Assembly: GCF_004375085.3 (NCBI RefSeq)
Contig: NZ_SNAQ03000019.1
Coordinates: 62,001-126,000, forward strand
Length of the DNA: 64,000 nt
From: Lewinella sp. W8
GTDB taxonomy: Bacteria > Bacteroidota > Bacteroidia > Chitinophagales > Saprospiraceae
Direction: 5' to 3'
Part shown: positions 14,508 to 21,997 of the stretch, piece by piece
Layout: every line of letters starts with the position of its first letter
Position numbering within the stretch: the first letter of the stretch is position 1
Position numbers and translations under genes: made by a program
Notes under the pieces: model-generated
Database searches by the model: none
Told to the model about the DNA's origin: nothing
Seen by the model: only the letters and a program-made list of their open reading frames with translations

Positions 14508-15248
14508 ATGGCTTTGGATTTTACGCGCTACGACGAATATGACACCCAGCAAGTGACGATTTGGATTTATCACTTCGTCGAAAAATTGAAGAAAGATTTT
14601 GAGGCTCAAAAACGCTCTTTCAAACTGGAGCCCGAGACTCAGCGAGTGGCCGATAAGGTTTCACTAAGCAACAAATGGGCCATGAAACGTGGCTTTCTAG
14701 TTGGCCGAAAGATCATCCAGAAAAAAGAACTCAAAATAGGAGATTCCTTTGTCCGCGGAATAGATTTTGCTAAGACCGCGCATTTCTACTTAACCCAGCC
14801 GGGGCAATGGAAGAATATAGAAGAGTATCTAAGATCGATTGATGATAAGTTTTCAGAATTAGTAGAATTATCCAAAACCGAGAAAGAGAATAACAACTCC
14901 GTGCTTTTTCAAGCACAAAAAAAACTGGAGACCGCCTCCAGACAAGACGCAAATGCTATTCTAAGGGCCGTCCAGGAAGTTCAATCCATGGTGTTACCCT
15001 TAGTTGAAGAAAACCATTCCCTCAGAGAACAAAACACTACACAGCAAATGACAATTCTCCGATTAACTAAAGACGTGACGCGAAGAGTCGATCAAAACGA
15101 AAAACTGAAAGCCTCCGTTTCACGATTCAAGAAGTCCATGGATAAGCTCCTGGAGAGAATCGGCAAAGAAAAAGACCAAAGTAAAATTGAAGAAATGCGA
15201 AAAAAATACAACAAAATGTTGGAAGAGTTTGAAAAGTTGATGGAATGA
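14508..15248 (+). CDS. Coiled-coil protein at the divergent control region, candidate regulator
   Basis: A 246-residue protein. The N-terminal 110 residues are mixed (WIYHFVEKLKKDF, KLEPETQRVADKVSLSNKW) with no motif I can name. The rest is a long, Glu/Lys/Gln-rich coiled coil (residues about 125-246). I chose ATG 14508 (MALDFTRYDEY), just downstream of a TATTTTTG -7 element. Its position between divergent operator-bearing promoters is where phage repressors usually sit, but I cannot see a clear helix-turn-helix. It may be the regulator or a structural protein. Confidence 0.6.
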   Translation: MALDFTRYDEYDTQQVTIWIYHFVEKLKKDFEAQKRSFKLEPETQRVADKVSLSNKWAMKRGFLVGRKIIQKKELKIGDSFVRGIDFAKTAHFYLTQPGQWKNIEEYLRSIDDKFSELVELSKTEKENNNSVLFQAQKKLETASRQDANAILRAVQEVQSMVLPLVEENHSLREQNTTQQMTILRLTKDVTRRVDQNEKLKASVSRFKKSMDKLLERIGKEKDQSKIEEMRKKYNKMLEEFEKLME

Positions 15249-15322
15249 TTTGAGGAATAAATTTTGCCGTGCTAACTTTACACAGCAATAATCTCAGTCA
15301 TCCGATTCTAAACGTACCCTAA

Positions 15323-15472
15323 ATGCTTGCTCAAGATAGCTTTAACTACACGCCTCCCGAAACCAATGAAAATCAGGAAGTAGACGTTCAAACATCCAAA
15401 AAGGAAGATGAAATCTCCGCCAAACTTGATCTTATGTCCGACGACATAGACAAGTTCCTGGACGAGCTTTAG
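15323..15472 (+). CDS. Small acidic 49-aa protein
   Basis: An ATG at 15323 opens a 49-residue frame ending KLDLMSDDIDKFLDEL, an acidic amphipathic helix with regular hydrophobic spacing. The composition is strongly coding-like. It follows the coiled-coil gene by 74 nt. It could be a partner or inhibitor peptide. Function unknown. Confidence 0.5.
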   Translation: MLAQDSFNYTPPETNENQEVDVQTSKKEDEISAKLDLMSDDIDKFLDEL

Positions 15473-15503
15473 GCTGTAACTCAAGAACAGAAAATAGAAT
15501 TTA

Positions 15504-15520
15504 TTCCAAAAATTTTGGAA
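15504..15520. promoter_or_regulatory. Palindromic operator-like site
   Basis: The near-palindrome TTCCAAAAATTTTGGAA lies on top of the -33 TTTG of the small-RNA promoter. It shares the TTTTGGAAT core with the sites at 8547-8567, 12129-12149 and 14458-14480. Confidence 0.6.
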
Positions 15521-15544
15521 TTATAAAATACTTGCTTAGTTTTG
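15514..15544 (+). promoter_or_regulatory. Rightward promoter of small RNA and replication block
   Basis: TTTG (15514-15517), a 19-base spacer, then TAGTTTTG (15537-15544), a full match to the Bacteroidota promoter. Transcription should begin near 15550. Confidence 0.75.
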
Positions 15545-15546
15545 CT

Positions 15547-15707
15547 AACGCACAGCAAAGGGTGGTTCCTTTGACGACGGTGCGTTAAGTACGAACTAGG
15601 CCCGCCGAAAGGCGGAGCGCAACGAAAACCATTGCTGGGGTATGCCCTAGCACAAACGCGCCGTCAATTGGAAAGGGGCCGCTCTCGTTTTACGAGGCGG
15701 TCTTTTT
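15547..15707 (+). ncRNA. Candidate structured small RNA with own promoter and terminator
   Basis: About 160 nt runs from a consensus promoter to a terminator. Helices: AACGCA (15547-15552) with TGCGTT (15581-15586), enclosing AAAGG/CCTTT; CCGCC-GAAA-GGCGG (15602-15615), a 5-bp stem capped by a GNRA tetraloop; TTGCTGGGG-type hairpin (15632-15655; TGCT/AGCA and GGG/CCC around TATG); then the terminator stem. No coding frame. It could act as an antisense regulator of the replication arm, a protein-binding decoy, or a leader with an attenuator. It matches no RNA family I can name. Confidence 0.6.
15679..15707 (+). terminator. Rho-independent terminator of small RNA
   Basis: Eight stem pairs (CCGC and CTCG with CGAG and GCGG, one bulged T), a 5-base T-rich loop, and a TCTTTTTC tail. 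It lies 80 nt upstream of the first replication-block gene, so part of that transcription may need read-through or a second promoter. Confidence 0.75.
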
Positions 15708-15786
15708 CATTTTACCCCAATGCTGCCGGTCGATTTTGACCAAATGACTGATCCTGCCACGCGGCGGGCTGGAAAAGCTATGTCTT

Positions 15787-15921
15787 ATGAATTATAAACC
15801 AAAGACTACCAGGATTAGCCCCGGGCTGAGGGTGAAGCGTTGCCTCCCCTTCAAGCTCACTAAAGAACAGAAGGACAGGCGGCAAGAAATCATCCAAAGG
15901 ATCAAATCAAATGGAAAATGA
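15787..15921 (+). CDS. Small basic 44-aa protein
   Basis: ATG 15787 gives a 44-residue, lysine/arginine-rich peptide (RISPGLRVKRCLPFKL, then KEQKDRRQEIIQRIK). Its stop overlaps the next gene's start by 11 nt. It could bind DNA at the replication origin or the small RNA. No family recognised. Confidence 0.5.
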   Translation: MNYKPKTTRISPGLRVKRCLPFKLTKEQKDRRQEIIQRIKSNGK

Positions 15922-16147
15922 GAGTAGTCGAACTGATAGTCCTTTAGACTTCACGCCGGAAGAAATCCGCTTCCTGGTCGAAGGTCTCAACAACATTATC
16001 AATATCCGACAGCGGCTAATTGCCTATTGCCTCAAGAACGGTAGGCATACCCGGGCAAGCCGGTTGACTGCTCAACAGAACGCGGATGAAAACTCAAGAA
16101 AATGGCTAAGGGAAAAGCTAGTGGAAAAAATGTCGTCCGGCTTGTAG
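15911..16147 (+). CDS. Hypothetical protein of replication block
   Basis: A 78-residue helical protein (FTPEEIRFLVEGLNNIINIRQRLIAYCLKN). Its 3' end overlaps the next gene by 46 nt. No family recognised. Confidence 0.55.
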   Translation: MENESSRTDSPLDFTPEEIRFLVEGLNNIINIRQRLIAYCLKNGRHTRASRLTAQQNADENSRKWLREKLVEKMSSGL

Positions 16148-16407
16148 ATCGGATGCTCCGCCAAATGGACGCGGCAAAAGATTTGATCCAATTGGACATT
16201 GCCTTTGGGAATCTTGAGACCGCACTTCAGGCCGCGAAGATTAAAGGGCTTGAGGAAATAGCAAACGCCGTCATTGCCAAAGATTTGGTCTCCTCCAGAG
16301 AGGGACGGGATATGATAATGACGCTACCGATAGACGACCCCATGGGGGTAGTAGACAGAATGAAACAAAGCGTGAAGACTTATGAAAATGAATTGGCCGA
16401 CCTATGA
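16102..16407 (+). CDS. Hypothetical helical protein of replication block
   Basis: A 101-residue protein with a basic first dozen residues (MAKGKASGKNVVRLVDRM) and long helices. The start lies inside the previous gene, unusual but compatible with the ATGA-coupled layout here; an internal start could be used. It overlaps the initiator gene by 4 nt. Role unknown. Confidence 0.55.
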   Translation: MAKGKASGKNVVRLVDRMLRQMDAAKDLIQLDIAFGNLETALQAAKIKGLEEIANAVIAKDLVSSREGRDMIMTLPIDDPMGVVDRMKQSVKTYENELADL

Positions 16408-17270
16408 GTAAGATTGTCAGAAAAAAAAGGGACAAGCCCTTCGTTATGATCGGTAGGGACGCTTCTCAAGACGTGGAACTGTCTTGGAAGGCCCGGGGAA
16501 TTCTCCAATATCTTCTTGGCCTACCCGACGGTTGGGAAATCAACATGGAAGACCTTGTCAAGCGGTCGAAGAAAGACGGAAAGGCGTCGCTACGGTCTGG
16601 AATCCATGAACTGATTATCGCCGGTTATATGACCCGGAAACTGAAGCGGAAAGACCAGGGCGGGCAACTGGCTGGATATGACTACGAAGTCGACGACGTT
16701 CCCGTACCTCCTGAGAAAAGATCAACGGACACCATTGTCCGAAAATCGAATAACGGTTCCACCGTTGTGCGGTTTTCCGATAACGGGAAAACCGATAACG
16801 GGAAACCGAACACTAATAAAGAAACAGAGAAAGAAGAGAAACATAGTAATAAAGAAGAGAGAGGAACGCGCTCTATTTCTGATGTTCCTAGGGGTGATTA
16901 TGACAATGAAATTTCATTGGAGGATGAAGTCTTCTCGAACTGCGTGGAGGAAATCCGTAAACAGCCAAGACTACCTCAAATCATTTGCACCCGGGCGCGG
17001 CTTGAACTGACAAAGAAAGAATTCTACCACGAAATGAAGAAATGGATCAATCACAGAATCCAGGATCATGCTTTCGTGGAAAAAGCACATACCCGTCTAC
17101 TCAGTGGCCGGGGCTCCTTCTTTTCGTGGGTGAATACTGACAAGACCCGGACGAAGTACGCTGCTCTTCGTGAACAAGGCGAAGTCAAAGAAGGCGTCCT
17201 CCAGGGAGAAAGCCCGCTGGCAAAACATCGCCAACTGATTGAGGAAATGAAAAAAGAAGACGCCCTATGA
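16404..17270 (+). CDS. Phage replication initiator (winged-helix)
   Basis: A 288-residue protein. The first 95 residues contain a winged-helix domain of the phage replisome-organiser type: LSWKARGILQYLLGLPDGWEINMEDLVKRSKKDGKASLRSGIHELIIAGYM, in which helix, helix and recognition helix are clear. A low-complexity Asn/Lys/Glu linker and a C-terminal helical domain follow. It likely binds the element's origin and recruits the DnaB helicase encoded next (ATGA overlap). The origin itself is not identified. Confidence 0.75.
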   Translation: MSKIVRKKRDKPFVMIGRDASQDVELSWKARGILQYLLGLPDGWEINMEDLVKRSKKDGKASLRSGIHELIIAGYMTRKLKRKDQGGQLAGYDYEVDDVPVPPEKRSTDTIVRKSNNGSTVVRFSDNGKTDNGKPNTNKETEKEEKHSNKEERGTRSISDVPRGDYDNEISLEDEVFSNCVEEIRKQPRLPQIICTRARLELTKKEFYHEMKKWINHRIQDHAFVEKAHTRLLSGRGSFFSWVNTDKTRTKYAALREQGEVKEGVLQGESPLAKHRQLIEEMKKEDAL

Positions 17271-18832
17271 CCAAAGCAATAGAAAGTCCGCTCCTGAAGG
17301 AGCTTACAGGTCTCGATAGTCTCAAGCCGTCAGCCGTCAGCATTGAAAAGCAACTAATTTCAGCTTGTCTTTTCTTTCAAGATGGATTCCCGAAAGCCAT
17401 TGATCTAGTTAAGGCCGATCACTTTTTCGACCCGCGAAACCGGTTGATCTTCGAGGCAATGACCAGTATTTTCAATTCCCAAAGGGAGGTTGAGCTTTAC
17501 TTGGTTGCTGAAGAAATGACGAAGCGGGGAACGCTCCAGGAAGCCGGCGGGATGCCCTACTTCCAGGAACTCCGGGGAAGAGTCTCTTCTTCCTTCTACG
17601 TTGAGGATCATTCTTTGGTGGTTGCTGAGAAGTATATCGCCCGCACAGGCATCGAGGTAGCGAACAACTTCTCCGACGCTCTTCTCCGCAACGAAGACGT
17701 TTTCGAGCAAATCGACGGACTGGAAAACTGGATTGGGGGCGTGAACGGAATTGGTCCGGACTCAAAACCTGAGCTTGCCGGTGACATTGGGGATCGGTAC
17801 TTACAAAAGTTGGAGGAGTTTGCCGCGGATGAAAATGCGGAGGCCCCGGGCCTGAGTAGCGGTTACAAATCGCTTGACCGCGTTACCACCGGATTTCATC
17901 CTGGCGATCTCATTCTGGTCGCTGCCCGCCCTGCAATGGGTAAAACCGCTTTCGCAATGGGCCTCGGGCGCAACGTTGCCCGGAGGAAAGACAAAGGCGT
18001 CCTCATTTTCAACCTGGAAATGTCAAAGGATCAATGCCATGGCCGCAATCTGAGTGCTGAGTCCGGAGTCCCTGGAAACCGCTTGCGGGATTGGTCAAGG
18101 CTCAGAAAAGACAAAGTTGCTCGGGATTTAATGCACGAAGCGAACGCGAAGATCAAAACCTGGAGTCTTTTCATTGACGACACCCCGGGAATCACATTGT
18201 CCAAGGTCCGAGCAAAAGCCCGGGAAACGGCGCGGAAAATGGCAAAGAAAGGGACTCCGCTTTCCATGATAATCATTGATTATCTGCAATTGATGGGGAC
18301 CAACGCCAAAAAGGGACAGAACAGGGAGCAGGAAGTCGCAGGAATCAGCCGTGGGCTCAAGGCTCTTGCCAAAGAACTGGAAGTCCCGGTCATTGCCCTT
18401 TCCCAGCTATCTCGGGCGGTTGAGGCCAGGGGAGGGGATAAGCGGCCTCAACTGTCGGACTTGAGAGAGTCGGGATCGCAGGAACAGGACGCCGACATGG
18501 TGATGTTCCTCTACCGCCCGGAATACTACAAAATCACCGAAGACGAACAGGGCAATTCGCTCCTTGGAATGGCTGAAGTAATTGTCGGGAAGAACCGGCA
18601 CGGCGGAGCCCGAGACGTCATTCTCCAGTTCAAAAGCGAAACAGGGGTTTTCGAAGAACTTGACAATCCAGACTTTTCGCTAACGGGCAATCACCCGTCG
18701 GCCCCGAAGACGCCCGCTGCTGCTGACTATAACGATACAGATTCATGGCTTGAGGACTTGCCCTATGGCAGTTCCCAGCACTTTCCTGAAGGGAGTCCCG
18801 TAGACCTGGACGAAAACATCCCCTTCGATTAA
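17267..18832 (+). CDS. dnaB: Replicative DNA helicase DnaB
   Basis: This 521-residue protein has the DnaB N-terminal domain (SIEKQLISACLFF, DHFFDPRNRLIFEAM). A RecA-like ATPase follows: Walker A ARPAMGKT near residue 223 and Walker B MIIIDYLQLM near 340, with the SQLSRAVEARGGDKRPQLSDLRESGSQEQDAD signature. It unwinds DNA at the fork. It is longer than typical DnaB because of an acidic tail. It starts within the stop of the initiator gene, as is normal for phage initiator-helicase pairs. Confidence 0.93.
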   Translation: MTKAIESPLLKELTGLDSLKPSAVSIEKQLISACLFFQDGFPKAIDLVKADHFFDPRNRLIFEAMTSIFNSQREVELYLVAEEMTKRGTLQEAGGMPYFQELRGRVSSSFYVEDHSLVVAEKYIARTGIEVANNFSDALLRNEDVFEQIDGLENWIGGVNGIGPDSKPELAGDIGDRYLQKLEEFAADENAEAPGLSSGYKSLDRVTTGFHPGDLILVAARPAMGKTAFAMGLGRNVARRKDKGVLIFNLEMSKDQCHGRNLSAESGVPGNRLRDWSRLRKDKVARDLMHEANAKIKTWSLFIDDTPGITLSKVRAKARETARKMAKKGTPLSMIIIDYLQLMGTNAKKGQNREQEVAGISRGLKALAKELEVPVIALSQLSRAVEARGGDKRPQLSDLRESGSQEQDADMVMFLYRPEYYKITEDEQGNSLLGMAEVIVGKNRHGGARDVILQFKSETGVFEELDNPDFSLTGNHPSAPKTPAAADYNDTDSWLEDLPYGSSQHFPEGSPVDLDENIPFD

Positions 18833-18863
18833 CCCGCCAATACTGGCACAATATCCAATTACC

Positions 18864-19349
18864 ATGCCGAATACTATTCCACATCAGGTTGATCCGGATT
18901 ACCTGGAAGAAGCTCACACCAAGCGACATTTCGAAGACATTGACTTCGAGCTTTCCGAAGAAGACACCGACGAAAAGAAGAAGCGGGTTGCAGACCTGGG
19001 CCTTTACATCTTCAACCGGGAGGAACTGGCGAAGAAGTACAAGGAAATCATCATCAACACCCCTGACCCATTGGAGGCCCTGGACAGAGCTTATGAAGAG
19101 CTTGACGGCCTCCCCCGTAGCCGATACGGAGAACTGACGGTCAGCGAAGCCAAGTCAGAGCAAAAACTCCTGAACAAAGTCCTTTCCGCTGGCAAGGAAG
19201 TTCAACGGACCGAGCTTTTCGCTCTCCCTTACTACGACCTCAACCGGATGGGCCTTTACACCAAGGAGGGCAGATACATCTACGACCGGTCTCTCCAGGA
19301 CAATGAACGTCAGAGTTCCATCCTGAACATCAGCGCGAAGTCCGCATAA
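18864..19349 (+). CDS. Hypothetical phage protein
   Basis: A 161-residue acidic protein (HFEDIDFELSEEDTDEKKK) with helices and a variable C-terminus. No family recognised. Downstream of dnaB by 31 nt, it is probably co-transcribed. Confidence 0.6.
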   Translation: MPNTIPHQVDPDYLEEAHTKRHFEDIDFELSEEDTDEKKKRVADLGLYIFNREELAKKYKEIIINTPDPLEALDRAYEELDGLPRSRYGELTVSEAKSEQKLLNKVLSAGKEVQRTELFALPYYDLNRMGLYTKEGRYIYDRSLQDNERQSSILNISAKSA

Positions 19350-19378
19350 TTCATTCACCAAAATCAAACACAACACCA

Positions 19379-20104
19379 ATGGAAAAAATTCAAATCAGCG
19401 TCAATAACGACGAAGGAAACGAAGTGGTAATCCGTACCGGACAAGCCCAAGAACTTCCTGTCCAGCAGCGCGAAACGCTCAGGGGAGTAATTACCACCCC
19501 TGCCGATTGGCTGGAACAGCGTACCGAAGCAGAGGACGAATACCTCAAATTCTCCGAAATGTCTACCATCGTAGACAAAGAAGACGGAACCATTACTCTT
19601 CGGACCAACGACCGGAATCTTCGCCACGGCGGTTTCACCATCATCGGTAGCCTCCTCATGGACCCGAAACTCCAGGAGTTGAACATCAATCAGGAGCACA
19701 AGGTCGCCCCGAAGAGTCTTCACCAAAAGCTGAAATTCCTGCGCCACCTTTTCGCAGACCCCGAAGAGCATCAATCCACCCTGGAAAAAATCCTGAAATT
19801 CAAAGGGGCCGTTACTCAGGTTCTCGAAAAGGAAGATAATCTCAAGGGGAGCAAATTGCACCACTTTGAGCAGAAGCTCGAATCCGAATTTGATTGCCGT
19901 TTCACCCTGAAGGCCCCGGTTTTCAAAGGATTCAACTCAGAGCAATTCGAAGTGGAGGTCTGTTTCCAGATTGACGGAATGTCCGTTCTCTTCTGGCTGG
20001 AAAGCATTGCCATGGAGAACCTGATCCAAGAAAAGAAGTCCGCGATCATTGATAGCGTTACGGAACGCCTCCGGGAACTCGGCGTCACCGTGATCGAGGC
20101 CTAA
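19379..20104 (+). CDS. Hypothetical phage protein
   Basis: A 241-residue acidic protein with several beta-rich segments (GTITLRTNDRNLRHGGFTIIGSLL) and helices (LKFLRHLFADPEEHQSTLEKILKFK). Its size and composition recall phage DUF2303-type proteins, but I cannot confirm that. It ends just before the hairpin at 20137-20162. Confidence 0.55.
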   Translation: MEKIQISVNNDEGNEVVIRTGQAQELPVQQRETLRGVITTPADWLEQRTEAEDEYLKFSEMSTIVDKEDGTITLRTNDRNLRHGGFTIIGSLLMDPKLQELNINQEHKVAPKSLHQKLKFLRHLFADPEEHQSTLEKILKFKGAVTQVLEKEDNLKGSKLHHFEQKLESEFDCRFTLKAPVFKGFNSEQFEVEVCFQIDGMSVLFWLESIAMENLIQEKKSAIIDSVTERLRELGVTVIEA

Positions 20105-20136
20105 GAATTGAATAGTTATCGCATGATCGACATTTT

Positions 20137-20162
20137 GCTCCCCGGCAGTTGAGCCGGGGAGC
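20137..20162 (+). terminator. Probable terminator after replication genes
   Basis: A perfect 10-bp stem (GCTCCCCGGC with GCCGGGGAGC) and a 6-base loop, followed by CTTTC, a weak T-tail. It separates the replication genes from the regulatory and integration genes. Confidence 0.5.
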
Positions 20163-20183
20163 CTTTCAAAAAAAACATCCCTT

Positions 20184-20381
20184 ATGGAACTGACGAAATT
20201 ACGCGCTGGCCGCGCCGGAGTGATTCAACTCATGTCCGACAACAAAGAACGAAGCCTCAAGGAAATTGTAACCGTAGCAAAGCGGACGCAGAAGGAGACT
20301 AACGTAATCCTATCCCGCCTACTCGATGAACGCCTTATCGCTAAAACTCCCGCTGGCGGGTTCAAAAAGTCCTACCAATGA
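20184..20381 (+). CDS. Small helix-turn-helix-type protein
   Basis: A 65-residue basic protein: IVTVAKRTQKETNVILSRLLDERLIAKT looks like a winged-helix reader with SRLLDERLI as the recognition helix. Possibly a transcription regulator of the element. It overlaps the next gene by 4 nt. Confidence 0.55.
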   Translation: MELTKLRAGRAGVIQLMSDNKERSLKEIVTVAKRTQKETNVILSRLLDERLIAKTPAGGFKKSYQ

Positions 20382-20803
20382 GAAGCGGAACATCTGCCTA
20401 CGAAACGGCGCAACTCGCCGCGCTCCGACGCCTGGACCTCCCCCGGGAGGCCAGGACTTGCGCCCGTTTCTTCAGGGACTACTACTTCAACCATCCCGAC
20501 GCTCCTTATGCGAACCGGGATCAACTCCAGGAAGTAGTAAAAATTCCCACGACCAACGCTTCCCGGGCCATGAGCAACCTGAAGGAAGAAGGGGTGATCT
20601 TCGACACCGACAAACGCCGGGGGCGTCAAGATTGCTGCCAGTACGAACCGGACCCCGAAAAATGGGCAACCCACCGGCAAAACTACCTGAACCGGAGAAA
20701 GCACCGCAGAGCGGAAGGCATCCTAAATGACTTCGGGCACACCATGGACCCAAAGCTCCGCGAAATGTTCCAGGCCTGGGGCCGTCAATCGGTGATTGTA
20801 TGA
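20378..20803 (+). CDS. Winged-helix DNA-binding protein
   Basis: A 141-residue protein with a central NRDQLQEVVKIPTTNASRAMSNLKEEGVI segment, a helix-turn-helix plus wing typical of phage regulators, and a basic end (NYLNRRKHRRAEG). It overlaps the next gene (ATGA). Likely a regulator of the element. Confidence 0.6.
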   Translation: MRSGTSAYETAQLAALRRLDLPREARTCARFFRDYYFNHPDAPYANRDQLQEVVKIPTTNASRAMSNLKEEGVIFDTDKRRGRQDCCQYEPDPEKWATHRQNYLNRRKHRRAEGILNDFGHTMDPKLREMFQAWGRQSVIV

Positions 20804-20955
20804 CCCGTCCCGCCCAAATCTACTTTATCAGCATGGCCCTGTTTGCGGTCTTTTACGCCCTGGCCGTGCCCGTCCTTGATCTGCTTTGCGGCATGGTCGC
20901 ACTTGGGGCGGCTGGCGTCATGCTTTACAAGGCAAAAAATCGGTATCGGATATGA
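20800..20955 (+). CDS. Small two-TM membrane protein
   Basis: A 51-residue protein: two hydrophobic segments (IYFISMALFAVFYALAVPVL and LLCGMVALGAAGVMLY) and a basic end (KAKNRYRI). It overlaps both neighbours by ATGA. Function unknown. Confidence 0.5.
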   Translation: MTRPAQIYFISMALFAVFYALAVPVLDLLCGMVALGAAGVMLYKAKNRYRI

Positions 20956-21152
20956 TGTGGAGAGCCTTAGAACGAAACCCCAAGCTCGGGCCCATCCTGG
21001 CCATCTTGTTTACGGTCGCTGGCGACTTGGCCGCAACCGCACTCAACGGGCCCAGCCTGATGCGTCAAGCAATTACCGTAACCATGATGATCCTACACGG
21101 TGCCGTGTTTACTTGGTGCTGGATGAGGGAGAGTAAAGTTGTTGAGAAATGA
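20952..21152 (+). CDS. Small two-TM membrane protein
   Basis: A 66-residue protein beginning MMWRALERNPKLG, two membrane segments (PILAILFTVAGDLAATAL, AITVTMMILHGAVFTWCW). I selected the ATG overlapping the previous stop. Together with the previous gene it forms a coupled membrane pair. Confidence 0.5.
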   Translation: MMWRALERNPKLGPILAILFTVAGDLAATALNGPSLMRQAITVTMMILHGAVFTWCWMRESKVVEK

Positions 21153-21589
21153 GGGAGACGCTAAAATACCTGATCCTGATTGCCCCGACCCTACTTATGG
21201 GCATGGCCTACTATCAAATCAATAAGCCCACGCCACCGACTAGAGGTGCAGAACTGCAAAAGGCGGTCATTGAGACGGCTGAACTGTTCCGGTCAACCGA
21301 TATGAGTTATGACGGCATGGCCCAGGCACTTGGGGTAAAGGTCGTTTACAAAGATGTATTGCAAAATGCACTGGGCCAAACCGATTGCAATGCTACAATA
21401 TGGATGAAAAACGGATTGAATGTGCCTACAAAAAGGTTTGTGTTTTACCACGAGGTAGGCCACATCGTATTAAACCATTGCCCGGATTGGCCCAGCAACG
21501 AGGAAACAGCACAGACCGAGGCAGACTATTTCGGTAAATACTTGGCTGAGGAGTTGGGGCAGTCAATCAATTTTTACACACAACGATGA
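21149..21589 (+). CDS. Membrane-anchored ImmA/IrrE-like zinc metallopeptidase
   Basis: A 146-residue protein with an N-terminal membrane or signal segment (LKYLILIAPTLLMGMAYY). The zincin motif is HEVGHIVLNHC (His101, Glu102, His105), with a downstream EADYFGKYLAE helix giving the third ligand (Glu124). It is a relative of 6896-7396; both place the protease domain outside the cytoplasm and share the H-E-V-G-H core. It overlaps its neighbours at both ends. The substrate is unknown. Confidence 0.7.
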   Translation: MRETLKYLILIAPTLLMGMAYYQINKPTPPTRGAELQKAVIETAELFRSTDMSYDGMAQALGVKVVYKDVLQNALGQTDCNATIWMKNGLNVPTKRFVFYHEVGHIVLNHCPDWPSNEETAQTEADYFGKYLAEELGQSINFYTQR

Positions 21590-21837
21590 CCCGCAACAAA
21601 TTCACCGACGTGCTCCACGAAAACGCACCCAAGTATTTACCCGAGGGCGTGACGCTTGCCGAGTTGGTGGAGAAGCCCTACACGTCTGAAAAATGGAAAA
21701 TGCTTGCTCACTTGAGCTTGCTAGGTGGCTATTGTTTCTCCCCCATGCTTTTATGCGACTGCTTCGGTCTTCCTGAGTATGCTTTTAAGAAAATCGAATG
21801 TCAACGCCATTTAATCACAAACAGAAAAAGAGGTTAG
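21586..21837 (+). CDS. Hypothetical protein downstream of metallopeptidase
   Basis: An 83-residue protein with several cysteines (YCFSPMLLCDCFG). Overlaps the metallopeptidase gene by 4 nt, so may be its partner or inhibitor. No family recognised. Confidence 0.5.
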   Translation: MTRNKFTDVLHENAPKYLPEGVTLAELVEKPYTSEKWKMLAHLSLLGGYCFSPMLLCDCFGLPEYAFKKIECQRHLITNRKRG

Positions 21838-21838
21838 C

Positions 21839-21997
21839 ATGAGTGCCACGATCAAAGAAATTCTTTCCGAACCCAATGCCCTGGATAACCTGATTTTGGA
21901 TTATCTTTTCGACAGGGCGGAGGAGCAAGTCCTTTACCAAGAGGACGAGCCCAAAACCAAGCCGGACAAAGAAAAAGACACAGACAATCCCGAGTAG
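21839..21997 (+). CDS. Small acidic 52-aa protein
   Basis: An ATG at 21839 gives a 52-residue peptide (MSATIKEILSEPNALDNLIL ... KDTDNPE), a helix followed by an acidic low-complexity tail. The stop and the recombinase GTG share one base (TAGTG), indicating coupling to the recombinase. It could be a recombination directionality factor, which are typically small and encoded beside the integrase, but they are usually basic, so this is weak. Confidence 0.5.
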   Translation: MSATIKEILSEPNALDNLILDYLFDRAEEQVLYQEDEPKTKPDKEKDTDNPE

